64,000 bases of DNA from Anammoximicrobium sp964409865 (GCA_964409865.1 CAYPGE010000004.1:5057-69056); one strand, 5' to 3'; shown: positions 25,191 to 35,147, counted from the stretch's first letter. Notes: generated by a model not told the origin, from the letters alone. Numbers and translations: made by a program.

Positions 25191-25284
25191 ATCGGCGAAT
25201 CAATAACTGTCGCGATTTCAAAGTAGCCATTACGCTCCGTGTGATGATCGCAAACAAAAACTGGACAGTTGTTGATTCGCCGAT
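25191..25284. repeat. 94-bp hairpin with 21-bp near-perfect terminal inverted repeats
   Basis: ATCGGCGAATCAATAACTGT (25191-25210, plus C at 25211) is matched by 25264-25284 (starting GACAGTTGTTGATT) with one mismatch. The 52-bp interior is less GC-rich than its surroundings. The form suits a MITE-like element or a structured transcript. No flanking target duplication is evident. Confidence 0.75.
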
Positions 25285-25285
25285 C

Positions 25286-25373
25286 CTTGGCGAGCGGGGC
25301 GGCGTCAGCCCCCCGGTTCTGAGTCGGGCGACTTGCCGGGAACCGGGGGGCTGACGCCACCCCGCTCGCCAAG
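25286..25373. repeat. 34-bp-arm GC-rich hairpin (REP family, 20-nt loop)
   Basis: Arms 25286-25319 (beginning CTTGGCGAGCGGGGCGGCGT) and 25340-25373 pair with a single G/T mismatch; the 20-nt loop contains AGTCGGGCGACT, itself a small hairpin. The same design occurs in the unique region at 61513-61594 and as a half copy at 28301-28330. Confidence 0.9.
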
Positions 25374-25430
25374 CCAAGATGCGCGCATGATACGAACTGA
25401 GACTCTCACGCGGCCAGCAGCCGCAGCCGA

Positions 25431-25464
25431 TCGCAGGCCGCTCGCCGAGCGAGCGGCCTACGAT
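25431..25464. repeat. GGCCGCTCG/CGAGCGGCC palindrome
   Basis: TCGCAGGCCGCTCG (25431-25444) pairs with CGAGCGGCCTACGA (25451-25464) with one mismatch. It shares the CTACGATGA end with the element at 4134-4190. Confidence 0.7.
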
Positions 25465-25604
25465 GACGCGAGTGCGTCGCGCACATCAGATGAACTGGGA
25501 CGCCAAAAGCTCAATATACGGTCTGGGCACAAAGCTGAGAAGTGAACGGCAAGGGACTTTTCGTGCCTTTTCGTGGTTCTTGTGGCGATAACCGCTCCGC
25601 CTCT

Positions 25605-25635
25605 GAAGCCCGGCTGTTCCGAAAAAGCCGGACTT
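25605..25635. repeat. AAGCCCGG/TTCCGAAAAA hairpin
   Basis: GAAGCCCGGCT pairs with AAGCCGGACTTC around TTCCGAA; second copy of the family at 13791-13818. It lies 50 bp past the 3' end of the VIT/vWA gene and may end its transcript. Confidence 0.65.
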
Positions 25636-25683
25636 CTTCATCGCAGCCACGTGCCGCGTCAGGCCGGTACCGAGGTCTTCGAA

Positions 25684-28092
25684 CTACCGGATCAAGTAGA
25701 TCTGGCCGCGCAGCTTGATCACGAGTTCCTCTCCCGCTTGCTGCCGGGCCAGCACCGCGTTTTCCGTCGGCGTGTTGGCAGCGACCAGCTTGAAGTACTC
25801 GTCGCTGAACCGTTCCAGCGTCTTGACCTTGTCCGCATCACGCTTCAGATCCACGTCCCTGGCGCTGGCCGCGAACCACTGGCTGCCGCGCTTGTACAGG
25901 GTCTCGTTGCCGACGATCTGTACGGTTTGTACCGCGACCTCGCGATCCGACTCGACGTCACGATAACGGACCACGGGGCTGGAAGCACGGGCTGGCGCTG
26001 AGGCAGCCGGCATGCCGCCGGCGCCGCGCAGCCCGCCGCCCATCATGCCGGGGCCGTACGCGGCGTCCGCAGCCGCTTCCGCCACGGGCGCAGCAAAGCC
26101 GGAGGCCAGCGGAGCGATCGTCGCCTCTTGCAGGAACTTCTTCTCCGCCCGCTGCGCAAAGCCCGCGCGGCCCTCCGCCTGATCGAGACGGCGCAGGGCC
26201 TCGCGAGCCCGCTCCAACCCCCACGCCGGGCCGCCAGCCAGTTGCGGCGGCGGGTTCTCGTCGGCCAGGAACGACGTGTACGGGGTGAGAATCCCATGCT
26301 TGGTGGACAGCGCCACCAACTCCTGGATCAGCTCGTCGTTCTTGCCTTTCAGATCCAACTCGTCGATGATCTCGCCAATCCGCCGCATGGCCCACAGCTT
26401 TTCGACGAACGCATACGATTCATCCTTGCTCTTTTCGACCAGTTCCGCCGGAAAGTCGAACTTGTTCTCCTTGTCGCCCACCTTGCCCTTGACCACCACC
26501 TTGGCATTGCCAGGCCGTTTGTAGCGGCCGACCAGCACCAATTGCTCGCCCTCGAACAGGTCGTACACCTCGCGCGGATACACGCGGTTCACGGGCGGCC
26601 CTTCTTCGACCTTGGCCTTCTCGACGTCCACATCGACCTTGACTTCGGTCATCACCGGGGCGCTGATGCGATTGTGCAACCGGCTGACGTGGACTTCCAA
26701 GTCCTCGTCAGGACGGACGAACTCGCTCTGGCCGTAATTGACCCGCGACAAGCGGTCCAACAAGCGGCTGTTGACATCGTAGCCCACGCCCAGGTTGACC
26801 ACGCGCGTCCGGTGCTTGTTGTTTTGCCGGGCCCGGTCGACGATCTTGCTTTCGTTCGTCTCGCCCGCCGTCGGCAGTCCGTCGGTCAGGAAGATCACGT
26901 AGCTGGGCCGTTTCGCGTCCTGGATCATCCCCAAGGCGGCCGTCAGCGCTCCGTCGATGTTCGTGCTGCCGCCCGCGTACAGGCCCTCGATGAAGCCCAA
27001 CGCCGCCTTCCGCGTCTCGTCATCGTGCTTCTGTAGTTCCGGCCGGAAGGACTCCACGCTGCTGTCGTAGGCGACGATGTTAAACGTGTCTCCCTGGCGG
27101 AGATTGTTCAGCACGAATCTTAATGCTTCCTTGGCTTGTTCCATCTTTTTGCCGCTCATGCTGCCGGAGCGGTCCACGACGAAGATCGTCGTCTTGGGGG
27201 GCCGCTGAGTGGAATCCGCCTTGATTTGCGGGCTGGCTAGCAGCAAGAAGTACCCGTCGTCGTCCGCACTGGGCCGGTAGCTCAACACGCTGGCCCCGAC
27301 CTCGCCCTTAGCCACGTCGTAGAACAGCCGGAAGTCCGTGGCCGGCACCTGGTTCTGAACCTCGAACTTGATCGTGGCGTGCCGATCGTCGGACCGTTTG
27401 ACGTCGATCGTGTGCGTGGGGCTGTACACGCTCTTGATAGCGATGGTACTCTCGATCGAAGCTTCGATCGACACCCGTTCCACCGGGGCCGATGTGTACT
27501 TGGCCGTCGACAACGGAAACAGGAAATCGGTCACGTGGCGGTCCTTGCGCAACAACTGGTTGTACCGCAGATTGACCTTGCGTTCGGCGCCCGGCGGTAC
27601 AGGGAAGACGTTCGTCTTGAACATGCCGGTTCCGATCCACTCCAGTAGGGCGGGATCGAGGTTGCGGCGCACGTAGCCCTCGTAAATCTCTCTCGCCTCC
27701 TTCGCCGGCAGCAACTTGGCCGGGATCTCCTTGCCGTCCACCATGAACGTCAACTGGTCCACCGCTCCGTCATAGGGCAGCGGGAACACGAACGAAACCT
27801 CCATCTGGCGACTGCCGGTGTTCACAAACGACTGCGACACCTGGACGCGAGCCACCTGATCGACGATCCGAGCTTGTAGGGACAACTCCTTGATCTTGTA
27901 AGAAGCCGGCGGCTCGGGAGGCGGAACCGGTGGCCGGGGCGGTCGCGGCGGAGGGATCCACCACGGATAAGGCCTCGGCAACGGCACCGGGTGCGGTGGA
28001 TCGATGACGATCAGCACCCCCTGTGCGAAAGCCTGACTGCAGGTCAACAACAGACAAAAGAGTCCCAAACTGAGCAATAGCGCGCGTTTCAT
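25684..28092 (-). CDS. exported VIT- and vWA-domain protein
   Basis: Predicted 802 residues with a Sec signal peptide (MKRALLLSLGLFCLLLTCSQ, cleavage after AFA). A Pro-rich segment (32-62) follows, then a VIT domain (about 64-195; SQSFVNTGSRQMEVSFVFPL, LLPAKEAREIYEGY), then a vWA domain (about 300-480) with the MIDAS motif VDRSGSMSGKK (306-316) and FLTDGLPTAGE. The architecture is that of inter-alpha-trypsin-inhibitor heavy-chain-like proteins, frequent in planctomycetes. The C-terminal part (from about 600) is helical with a Gly/Ala-rich stretch. A metal-dependent adhesive or scaffolding role outside the cytoplasm is inferred. Confidence 0.9.
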   Translation of the reverse strand: MKRALLLSLGLFCLLLTCSQAFAQGVLIVIDPPHPVPLPRPYPWWIPPPRPPRPPVPPPEPPASYKIKELSLQARIVDQVARVQVSQSFVNTGSRQMEVSFVFPLPYDGAVDQLTFMVDGKEIPAKLLPAKEAREIYEGYVRRNLDPALLEWIGTGMFKTNVFPVPPGAERKVNLRYNQLLRKDRHVTDFLFPLSTAKYTSAPVERVSIEASIESTIAIKSVYSPTHTIDVKRSDDRHATIKFEVQNQVPATDFRLFYDVAKGEVGASVLSYRPSADDDGYFLLLASPQIKADSTQRPPKTTIFVVDRSGSMSGKKMEQAKEALRFVLNNLRQGDTFNIVAYDSSVESFRPELQKHDDETRKAALGFIEGLYAGGSTNIDGALTAALGMIQDAKRPSYVIFLTDGLPTAGETNESKIVDRARQNNKHRTRVVNLGVGYDVNSRLLDRLSRVNYGQSEFVRPDEDLEVHVSRLHNRISAPVMTEVKVDVDVEKAKVEEGPPVNRVYPREVYDLFEGEQLVLVGRYKRPGNAKVVVKGKVGDKENKFDFPAELVEKSKDESYAFVEKLWAMRRIGEIIDELDLKGKNDELIQELVALSTKHGILTPYTSFLADENPPPQLAGGPAWGLERAREALRRLDQAEGRAGFAQRAEKKFLQEATIAPLASGFAAPVAEAAADAAYGPGMMGGGLRGAGGMPAASAPARASSPVVRYRDVESDREVAVQTVQIVGNETLYKRGSQWFAASARDVDLKRDADKVKTLERFSDEYFKLVAANTPTENAVLARQQAGEELVIKLRGQIYLIR

Positions 28093-28389
28093 GGCTCCGT
28101 TCCTTCAACATCGGGAGGGCAATGGTTGTTCCGGGTACGCCCCACTGTCGGATAAGACGAATCAGACCCTGCGAGCGTTTCGTCGTGCCCAAAATCCAAG
28201 GATGAACGCCCACCTTTCGGCTCGCATTTCTGCATTCTCGTTCGGAACTCCGCCGCATTGAACCAACCCGCCGCTTCGGTTACGTTCACGGTATTGGTTT
28301 GGCGAGCGGTGGGCGTCAGCCCGCCGGTTCCTTTGCCAGCAGGGGAACTGCTGCAATCCCGCGCAACTCCGTTCAATTCACCGACGATT
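28093..28389. other. 297-bp divergent intergenic region
   Basis: It lies between the VIT/vWA gene and the enoyl-CoA hydratase family gene. It contains the half REP element at 28301-28330. AAGGAACGGAG on the minus strand is the ribosome binding site of the VIT/vWA gene. Mirror at 30556-30852. Confidence 0.45.
28301..28330. repeat. half copy of the GGCGAGCGG...CCGGTTC repeat
   Basis: GGCGAGCGGTGGGCGTCAGC starts at 28301 and runs to CCGGTTC, matching the left arm of 25286-25319 with several changes. No inverted partner follows, so this is a solo arm. Confidence 0.6.
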
Positions 28390-29172
28390 ATGGAACCACT
28401 GATCCGAGTCAAGAAGCACGTACCCAGCGGTACGATCATCCTTAACCGGCCCGCAAAACGCAACGCGCTCACGCGTCAGATGATCGACGACCTGCGGCAG
28501 GCCTTGGACGATTTTTACCAGGAGCGAAGGGTGCGGGCCGTGATCCTGACCGGCGCCGGCAGCGCATTCTGTTCGGGTGCCGACCTGCAGGAAATCCAGG
28601 ACAGCAGCCGGCAAAGCGACGCCTGGGCGCAGTGGCACACGGACGCGGTCCAGTACAAAGAGTTGTTGGAGACGATGTTACTGTATCCCAAGCCGATCAT
28701 TGCCGCCGTGAACGGTCCGGCCGTGGCGGGCGGCACGGGTCTGGTTTTGGCAGCCGACATCACCCTGGCGACGCCGGAAGCCAGATTTGGCCTGCCCGAA
28801 CCGCGTCGCGGCCTGGTAGCCGGCATCGTTGCCCCCCTGCTGGCCTTCCGAATCGGTGCCGGGCTGGCCGCAAACCTCCTCCTGACCGCCCGACTGGCTG
28901 AAGCGGATGAGGCCCAACGGCTGGGCATTTACCACGAGTTAACGGCCTCGGACACGATCTGGGCGCGAGCCCACCAGTTAGCGGAGGATTGTGCCAAAAG
29001 CGCGGCCGAATCCCTGCAATTGACCAAAAAAATGTTAAACGAGACCATTGGCGATCACCTGAACACGACCCTGGCCGCCGGCGCCGCCGCCAGCGCCGCC
29101 GCCCGAACCACCGAGGTGGCCGCGGAAGGCTTGGCAGCCTTCCTGGAAAAACGCGAACCCAAATGGCCTTAG
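28390..29172 (+). CDS. enoyl-CoA hydratase/isomerase family protein
   Basis: Predicted 260 residues from the ATG at 28390; the frame upstream has no coding character, and the ribosome binding site is weak. Crotonase-fold motifs: LTGAGSAFCSGADLQEIQD (oxyanion-hole strand), AVNGPAVAGGTGLVLAADI (second oxyanion hole) and ARFGLPEPRRGLVAG. Of the two catalytic glutamates of crotonase, the second (in LPEP) is present, whereas the first is replaced by Gly (GGTGL), a pattern seen in isomerase or other family members. It acts on a CoA thioester in the cytoplasm; the exact reaction is not predictable. Confidence 0.85.
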   Translation: MEPLIRVKKHVPSGTIILNRPAKRNALTRQMIDDLRQALDDFYQERRVRAVILTGAGSAFCSGADLQEIQDSSRQSDAWAQWHTDAVQYKELLETMLLYPKPIIAAVNGPAVAGGTGLVLAADITLATPEARFGLPEPRRGLVAGIVAPLLAFRIGAGLAANLLLTARLAEADEAQRLGIYHELTASDTIWARAHQLAEDCAKSAAESLQLTKKMLNETIGDHLNTTLAAGAAASAAARTTEVAAEGLAAFLEKREPKWP

Positions 29173-29269
29173 CCGCGTCACAAATCGATCAGAAAAACCG
29201 CCTATTCCGTCAGCAACACAGGCACCACTCCATTCAAAAAAGTCACTGCCCGACCCGAATCAATACTTG

Positions 29270-29298
29270 TTGACCAAAAGCCGATTAGTTAGCATACT
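29270..29298 (+). promoter_or_regulatory. tRNA-Asn promoter
   Basis: TTGACC (29270-29275), a 17-bp spacer and CATACT (29293-29298), with the mature tRNA starting 13 bp later. Spacing is optimal for a sigma70-type promoter. Confidence 0.65.
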
Positions 29299-29311
29299 AC
29301 CCTTTCGCTGA

Positions 29312-29633
<322 letters not shown>

Positions 29634-29646
29634 TCAGCGAAAGGGT

Positions 29647-29675
29647 AGTATGCTAACTAATCGGCTTTTGGTCAA
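29647..29675 (-). promoter_or_regulatory. tRNA-Asn promoter, right-arm copy
   Basis: Mirror of the TTGACC-N17-CATACT promoter at 29270-29298. Confidence 0.6.
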
Positions 29676-29772
29676 CAAGTATTGATTCGGGTCGGGCAGT
29701 GACTTTTTTGAATGGAGTGGTGCCTGTGTTGCTGACGGAATAGGCGGTTTTTCTGATCGATTTGTGACGCGG

Positions 29773-30555
29773 CTAAGGCCATTTGGGTTCGCGTTTTTCC
29801 AGGAAGGCTGCCAAGCCTTCCGCGGCCACCTCGGTGGTTCGGGCGGCGGCGCTGGCGGCGGCGCCGGCGGCCAGGGTCGTGTTCAGGTGATCGCCAATGG
29901 TCTCGTTTAACATTTTTTTGGTCAATTGCAGGGATTCGGCCGCGCTTTTGGCACAATCCTCCGCTAACTGGTGGGCTCGCGCCCAGATCGTGTCCGAGGC
30001 CGTTAACTCGTGGTAAATGCCCAGCCGTTGGGCCTCATCCGCTTCAGCCAGTCGGGCGGTCAGGAGGAGGTTTGCGGCCAGCCCGGCACCGATTCGGAAG
30101 GCCAGCAGGGGGGCAACGATGCCGGCTACCAGGCCGCGACGCGGTTCGGGCAGGCCAAATCTGGCTTCCGGCGTCGCCAGGGTGATGTCGGCTGCCAAAA
30201 CCAGACCCGTGCCGCCCGCCACGGCCGGACCGTTCACGGCGGCAATGATCGGCTTGGGATACAGTAACATCGTCTCCAACAACTCTTTGTACTGGACCGC
30301 GTCCGTGTGCCACTGCGCCCAGGCGTCGCTTTGCCGGCTGCTGTCCTGGATTTCCTGCAGGTCGGCACCCGAACAGAATGCGCTGCCGGCGCCGGTCAGG
30401 ATCACGGCCCGCACCCTTCGCTCCTGGTAAAAATCGTCCAAGGCCTGCCGCAGGTCGTCGATCATCTGACGCGTGAGCGCGTTGCGTTTTGCGGGCCGGT
30501 TAAGGATGATCGTACCGCTGGGTACGTGCTTCTTGACTCGGATCAGTGGTTCCAT
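29773..30555 (-). CDS. enoyl-CoA hydratase/isomerase family protein, right-arm copy
   Basis: Identical to 28390-29172: 260 residues with both oxyanion-hole motifs and the single retained glutamate in LPEP. Confidence 0.85.
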   Translation of the reverse strand: MEPLIRVKKHVPSGTIILNRPAKRNALTRQMIDDLRQALDDFYQERRVRAVILTGAGSAFCSGADLQEIQDSSRQSDAWAQWHTDAVQYKELLETMLLYPKPIIAAVNGPAVAGGTGLVLAADITLATPEARFGLPEPRRGLVAGIVAPLLAFRIGAGLAANLLLTARLAEADEAQRLGIYHELTASDTIWARAHQLAEDCAKSAAESLQLTKKMLNETIGDHLNTTLAAGAAASAAARTTEVAAEGLAAFLEKREPKWP

Positions 30556-30614
30556 AATCGTCGGTGAATTGAACGGAGTTGCGCGGGATTGCAGCAGTTC
30601 CCCTGCTGGCAAAG

Positions 30615-30644
30615 GAACCGGCGGGCTGACGCCCACCGCTCGCC
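30615..30644. repeat. solo REP arm, right-arm copy
   Basis: Mirror of 28301-28330. Confidence 0.6.
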
Positions 30645-30852
30645 AAACCAATACCGTGAACGTAACCGAAGCGGCGGGTTGGTTCAATGCGGCGGAGTTC
30701 CGAACGAGAATGCAGAAATGCGAGCCGAAAGGTGGGCGTTCATCCTTGGATTTTGGGCACGACGAAACGCTCGCAGGGTCTGATTCGTCTTATCCGACAG
30801 TGGGGCGTACCCGGAACAACCATTGCCCTCCCGATGTTGAAGGAACGGAGCC

Positions 30853-33261
30853 ATGAAACGCGCGCTATTGCTCAGTTTGGGACTCTTTTGTCTGTTGTTG
30901 ACCTGCAGTCAGGCTTTCGCACAGGGGGTGCTGATCGTCATCGATCCACCGCACCCGGTGCCGTTGCCGAGGCCTTATCCGTGGTGGATCCCTCCGCCGC
31001 GACCGCCCCGGCCACCGGTTCCGCCTCCCGAGCCGCCGGCTTCTTACAAGATCAAGGAGTTGTCCCTACAAGCTCGGATCGTCGATCAGGTGGCTCGCGT
31101 CCAGGTGTCGCAGTCGTTTGTGAACACCGGCAGTCGCCAGATGGAGGTTTCGTTCGTGTTCCCGCTGCCCTATGACGGAGCGGTGGACCAGTTGACGTTC
31201 ATGGTGGACGGCAAGGAGATCCCGGCCAAGTTGCTGCCGGCGAAGGAGGCGAGAGAGATTTACGAGGGCTACGTGCGCCGCAACCTCGATCCCGCCCTAC
31301 TGGAGTGGATCGGAACCGGCATGTTCAAGACGAACGTCTTCCCTGTACCGCCGGGCGCCGAACGCAAGGTCAATCTGCGGTACAACCAGTTGTTGCGCAA
31401 GGACCGCCACGTGACCGATTTCCTGTTTCCGTTGTCGACGGCCAAGTACACATCGGCCCCGGTGGAACGGGTGTCGATCGAAGCTTCGATCGAGAGTACC
31501 ATCGCTATCAAGAGCGTGTACAGCCCCACGCACACGATCGACGTCAAACGGTCCGACGATCGGCACGCCACGATCAAGTTCGAGGTTCAGAACCAGGTGC
31601 CGGCCACGGACTTCCGGCTGTTCTACGACGTGGCTAAGGGCGAGGTCGGGGCCAGCGTGTTGAGCTACCGGCCCAGTGCGGACGACGACGGGTACTTCTT
31701 GCTGCTAGCCAGCCCGCAAATCAAGGCGGATTCCACTCAGCGGCCCCCCAAGACGACGATCTTCGTCGTGGACCGCTCCGGCAGCATGAGCGGCAAAAAG
31801 ATGGAACAAGCCAAGGAAGCATTAAGATTCGTGCTGAACAATCTCCGCCAGGGAGACACGTTTAACATCGTCGCCTACGACAGCAGCGTGGAGTCCTTCC
31901 GGCCGGAACTACAGAAGCACGATGACGAGACGCGGAAGGCGGCGTTGGGCTTCATCGAGGGCCTGTACGCGGGCGGCAGCACGAACATCGACGGAGCGCT
32001 GACGGCCGCCTTGGGGATGATCCAGGACGCGAAACGGCCCAGCTACGTGATCTTCCTGACCGACGGACTGCCGACGGCGGGCGAGACGAACGAAAGCAAG
32101 ATCGTCGACCGGGCCCGGCAAAACAACAAGCACCGGACGCGCGTGGTCAACCTGGGCGTGGGCTACGATGTCAACAGCCGCTTGTTGGACCGCTTGTCGC
32201 GGGTCAATTACGGCCAGAGCGAGTTCGTCCGTCCTGACGAGGACTTGGAAGTCCACGTCAGCCGGTTGCACAATCGCATCAGCGCCCCGGTGATGACCGA
32301 AGTCAAGGTCGATGTGGACGTCGAGAAGGCCAAGGTCGAAGAAGGGCCGCCCGTGAACCGCGTGTATCCGCGCGAGGTGTACGACCTGTTCGAGGGCGAG
32401 CAATTGGTGCTGGTCGGCCGCTACAAACGGCCTGGCAATGCCAAGGTGGTGGTCAAGGGCAAGGTGGGCGACAAGGAGAACAAGTTCGACTTTCCGGCGG
32501 AACTGGTCGAAAAGAGCAAGGATGAATCGTATGCGTTCGTCGAAAAGCTGTGGGCCATGCGGCGGATTGGCGAGATCATCGACGAGTTGGATCTGAAAGG
32601 CAAGAACGACGAGCTGATCCAGGAGTTGGTGGCGCTGTCCACCAAGCATGGGATTCTCACCCCGTACACGTCGTTCCTGGCCGACGAGAACCCGCCGCCG
32701 CAACTGGCTGGCGGCCCGGCGTGGGGGTTGGAGCGGGCTCGCGAGGCCCTGCGCCGTCTCGATCAGGCGGAGGGCCGCGCGGGCTTTGCGCAGCGGGCGG
32801 AGAAGAAGTTCCTGCAAGAGGCGACGATCGCTCCGCTGGCCTCCGGCTTTGCTGCGCCCGTGGCGGAAGCGGCTGCGGACGCCGCGTACGGCCCCGGCAT
32901 GATGGGCGGCGGGCTGCGCGGCGCCGGCGGCATGCCGGCTGCCTCAGCGCCAGCCCGTGCTTCCAGCCCCGTGGTCCGTTATCGTGACGTCGAGTCGGAT
33001 CGCGAGGTCGCGGTACAAACCGTACAGATCGTCGGCAACGAGACCCTGTACAAGCGCGGCAGCCAGTGGTTCGCGGCCAGCGCCAGGGACGTGGATCTGA
33101 AGCGTGATGCGGACAAGGTCAAGACGCTGGAACGGTTCAGCGACGAGTACTTCAAGCTGGTCGCTGCCAACACGCCGACGGAAAACGCGGTGCTGGCCCG
33201 GCAGCAAGCGGGAGAGGAACTCGTGATCAAGCTGCGCGGCCAGATCTACTTGATCCGGTAG
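30853..33261 (+). CDS. exported VIT- and vWA-domain protein, right-arm copy
   Basis: Identical to 25684-28092 (802 residues: signal peptide, Pro-rich linker, VIT domain, vWA domain with DRSGSMSG MIDAS). The ATG at 30853 follows AAGGAACGGAG. Confidence 0.9.
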   Translation: MKRALLLSLGLFCLLLTCSQAFAQGVLIVIDPPHPVPLPRPYPWWIPPPRPPRPPVPPPEPPASYKIKELSLQARIVDQVARVQVSQSFVNTGSRQMEVSFVFPLPYDGAVDQLTFMVDGKEIPAKLLPAKEAREIYEGYVRRNLDPALLEWIGTGMFKTNVFPVPPGAERKVNLRYNQLLRKDRHVTDFLFPLSTAKYTSAPVERVSIEASIESTIAIKSVYSPTHTIDVKRSDDRHATIKFEVQNQVPATDFRLFYDVAKGEVGASVLSYRPSADDDGYFLLLASPQIKADSTQRPPKTTIFVVDRSGSMSGKKMEQAKEALRFVLNNLRQGDTFNIVAYDSSVESFRPELQKHDDETRKAALGFIEGLYAGGSTNIDGALTAALGMIQDAKRPSYVIFLTDGLPTAGETNESKIVDRARQNNKHRTRVVNLGVGYDVNSRLLDRLSRVNYGQSEFVRPDEDLEVHVSRLHNRISAPVMTEVKVDVDVEKAKVEEGPPVNRVYPREVYDLFEGEQLVLVGRYKRPGNAKVVVKGKVGDKENKFDFPAELVEKSKDESYAFVEKLWAMRRIGEIIDELDLKGKNDELIQELVALSTKHGILTPYTSFLADENPPPQLAGGPAWGLERAREALRRLDQAEGRAGFAQRAEKKFLQEATIAPLASGFAAPVAEAAADAAYGPGMMGGGLRGAGGMPAASAPARASSPVVRYRDVESDREVAVQTVQIVGNETLYKRGSQWFAASARDVDLKRDADKVKTLERFSDEYFKLVAANTPTENAVLARQQAGEELVIKLRGQIYLIR

Positions 33262-33308
33262 TTCGAAGACCTCGGTACCGGCCTGACGCGGCACGTGGCT
33301 GCGATGAA

Positions 33309-33340
33309 GAAGTCCGGCTTTTTCGGAACAGCCGGGCTTC
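33309..33340. repeat. AAGCCCGG-family hairpin, right-arm copy
   Basis: Mirror of 25605-25635, just downstream of the VIT/vWA gene. Confidence 0.65.
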
Positions 33341-33480
33341 AGAGGCGGAGCGGTTATCGCCACAAGAACCACGAAAAGGCACGAAAAGTCCCTTGCCGTT
33401 CACTTCTCAGCTTTGTGCCCAGACCGTATATTGAGCTTTTGGCGTCCCAGTTCATCTGATGTGCGCGACGCACTCGCGTC

Positions 33481-33514
33481 ATCGTAGGCCGCTCGCTCGG
33501 CGAGCGGCCTGCGA
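33481..33514. repeat. GGCCGCTCG palindrome, right-arm copy
   Basis: Mirror of 25431-25464. Confidence 0.7.
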
Positions 33515-33571
33515 TCGGCTGCGGCTGCTGGCCGCGTGAGAGTCTCAGTTCGTATCATGCGCGCATCTTGG

Positions 33572-33659
33572 CTTGGCGAGCGGGGTGGCGTCAGCCCCCC
33601 GGTTCCCGGCAAGTCGCCCGACTCAGAACCGGGGGGCTGACGCCGCCCCGCTCGCCAAG
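33572..33659. repeat. 34-bp-arm REP hairpin, right-arm copy
   Basis: Mirror of 25286-25373; same family as the independent copy at 61513-61594. Confidence 0.9.
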
Positions 33660-33660
33660 G

Positions 33661-33754
33661 ATCGGCGAATCAACAACTGTCCAGTTTTTGTTTGCGATCA
33701 TCACACGGAGCGTAATGGCTACTTTGAAATCGCGACAGTTATTGATTCGCCGAT
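33661..33754. repeat. 94-bp terminal-inverted-repeat hairpin, right-arm copy
   Basis: Mirror of 25191-25284. Confidence 0.75.
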
Positions 33755-33799
33755 TCCAATTGGGTTGCGGGCACCGGCCCGCGTGAGGAGTTCACGTCG

Positions 33800-34006
33800 A
33801 TGTCCGGCCTCGACTCTCGTCCGCCGCTGAAAGGGGTCATTTACGAAGGCAATTCGGCCGTTGGCGGCGTCGTGTTGACGAGCCCCGACGAAGCGTTCGT
33901 CCAGGAGTTCAACCGCGAATACGCTAGGCTGGGGCTGCGCGTGGAAGCGCACCAGCCGCCCGTTGACGCGGGCCCGAAGCGAGCCGCTGTCCCTCCTGCG
34001 AAGTAG
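33800..34006 (+). CDS. small hypothetical protein (68 aa), right-arm copy
   Basis: Identical to 24939-25145; the ATG is preceded by GAGGAG. Family unrecognised. Confidence 0.5.
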   Translation: MSGLDSRPPLKGVIYEGNSAVGGVVLTSPDEAFVQEFNREYARLGLRVEAHQPPVDAGPKRAAVPPAK

Positions 34007-34054
34007 GCGACTCGCTGCGTTCCGAAGGCCGCTCGAACTCCGGCAGACACCGGC

Positions 34055-34999
34055 TCATTCGACCCGCATCACGACGCCGCACTGCAGTGACTGGCCGGGC
34101 GGCAAAATCCTCAGACCGGAGTCGATTCCGCGCTCGCTGAGTTCAAACCCGTTGGGGCACCATGTCAGCGGTTCGATGCAGACGGCTTGCCGATGCGGCG
34201 GATTGTAGACGACGCACTCCCGAAACTCAGGGCCGAACTCGACGGTCAGCCGCCGCCCGCTCTCCGGGTCGACAATCCCGCACCGGCACCGTTGGCCGTC
34301 GAACTGGAGCGCGGTAAACGCGTCGTCGAAGTTCATTTGCCCGAACGGCAGGCCCGCCCGATACGCGTCTGGGGATTCGACCGGCACACGCCGTCCGGTG
34401 GCCAACATCTCGACCAGTTCCCAGCGCTGGCGGACGGGCAGTTCCACCAGGCACGACTCCGCGCGGCTTCCGCCCAGCGGCACGCAAAAATAGGGATGCG
34501 TGCCGAAACCAAACGGCAAAGGCCGGGTGTCCGGGTTCTCGATCAGGAACGAGGACCGCAAGGCGGTTCCGGACAGCTCGTACGTGGCCGTGATGCGGAA
34601 GTCGGCAGGCCACATGTCCAGCAGGCGTGGGGCGTCGATCGAGGCCTGAAATTGCCCCACGGCGCGGCGGGCGGACTGTTCCCGCACGCGCCACGGTCGA
34701 GCCAGCACGTAGCCGTGAATGGCATTGCCGCGCCGGTCGTCTCCTTCCAAAGGCCAGTCGCGTTCTTTCCAACGCAGCACCTGACCGCGGATCCGTCCTG
34801 CGTAGGGAAACAGCAGCGGAATCCCGCTGCCGGAAGCTCGCTTCTGGCCGGTTTCAAAGCCCGGCTCCGACCACAGCACTTCGATAGACCGGTCGTCGAC
34901 AGGCACGCGAAACCGGTAACAATTGAACCCGAAGCCGGCCAAGATCGCCGCCGTGGCCCCTGTGCCGGGGTCAGTCAGGTGAATCGTTTCCATAGCCAT
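34055..34999 (-). CDS. aldose 1-epimerase, right-arm copy
   Basis: Identical to 23946-24890: His95, His168 and Glu276 of the mutarotase active site are present. Confidence 0.88.
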   Translation of the reverse strand: MAMETIHLTDPGTGATAAILAGFGFNCYRFRVPVDDRSIEVLWSEPGFETGQKRASGSGIPLLFPYAGRIRGQVLRWKERDWPLEGDDRRGNAIHGYVLARPWRVREQSARRAVGQFQASIDAPRLLDMWPADFRITATYELSGTALRSSFLIENPDTRPLPFGFGTHPYFCVPLGGSRAESCLVELPVRQRWELVEMLATGRRVPVESPDAYRAGLPFGQMNFDDAFTALQFDGQRCRCGIVDPESGRRLTVEFGPEFRECVVYNPPHRQAVCIEPLTWCPNGFELSERGIDSGLRILPPGQSLQCGVVMRVE

Positions 35000-35041
35000 T
35001 GAGCCTCCTCGTAACGTGGTCCCCCGTCGAAGACAGGTCCT

Positions 35042-35147
<106 letters not shown>

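Larger units (their letters stand above)
25146..25683. other. 538-bp repeat-rich intergenic region
   Basis: No gene is visible. Four hairpin elements stand in series: 25191-25284, 25286-25373, 25431-25464 and 25605-25635. The stretch between the last two includes CTTTTCGTGCCTTTTCGTGG, a commonly seen intergenic motif. It lies between the upstream end of the small ORF and the 3' end of the VIT/vWA gene. Mirror at 33262-33799. Confidence 0.7.
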
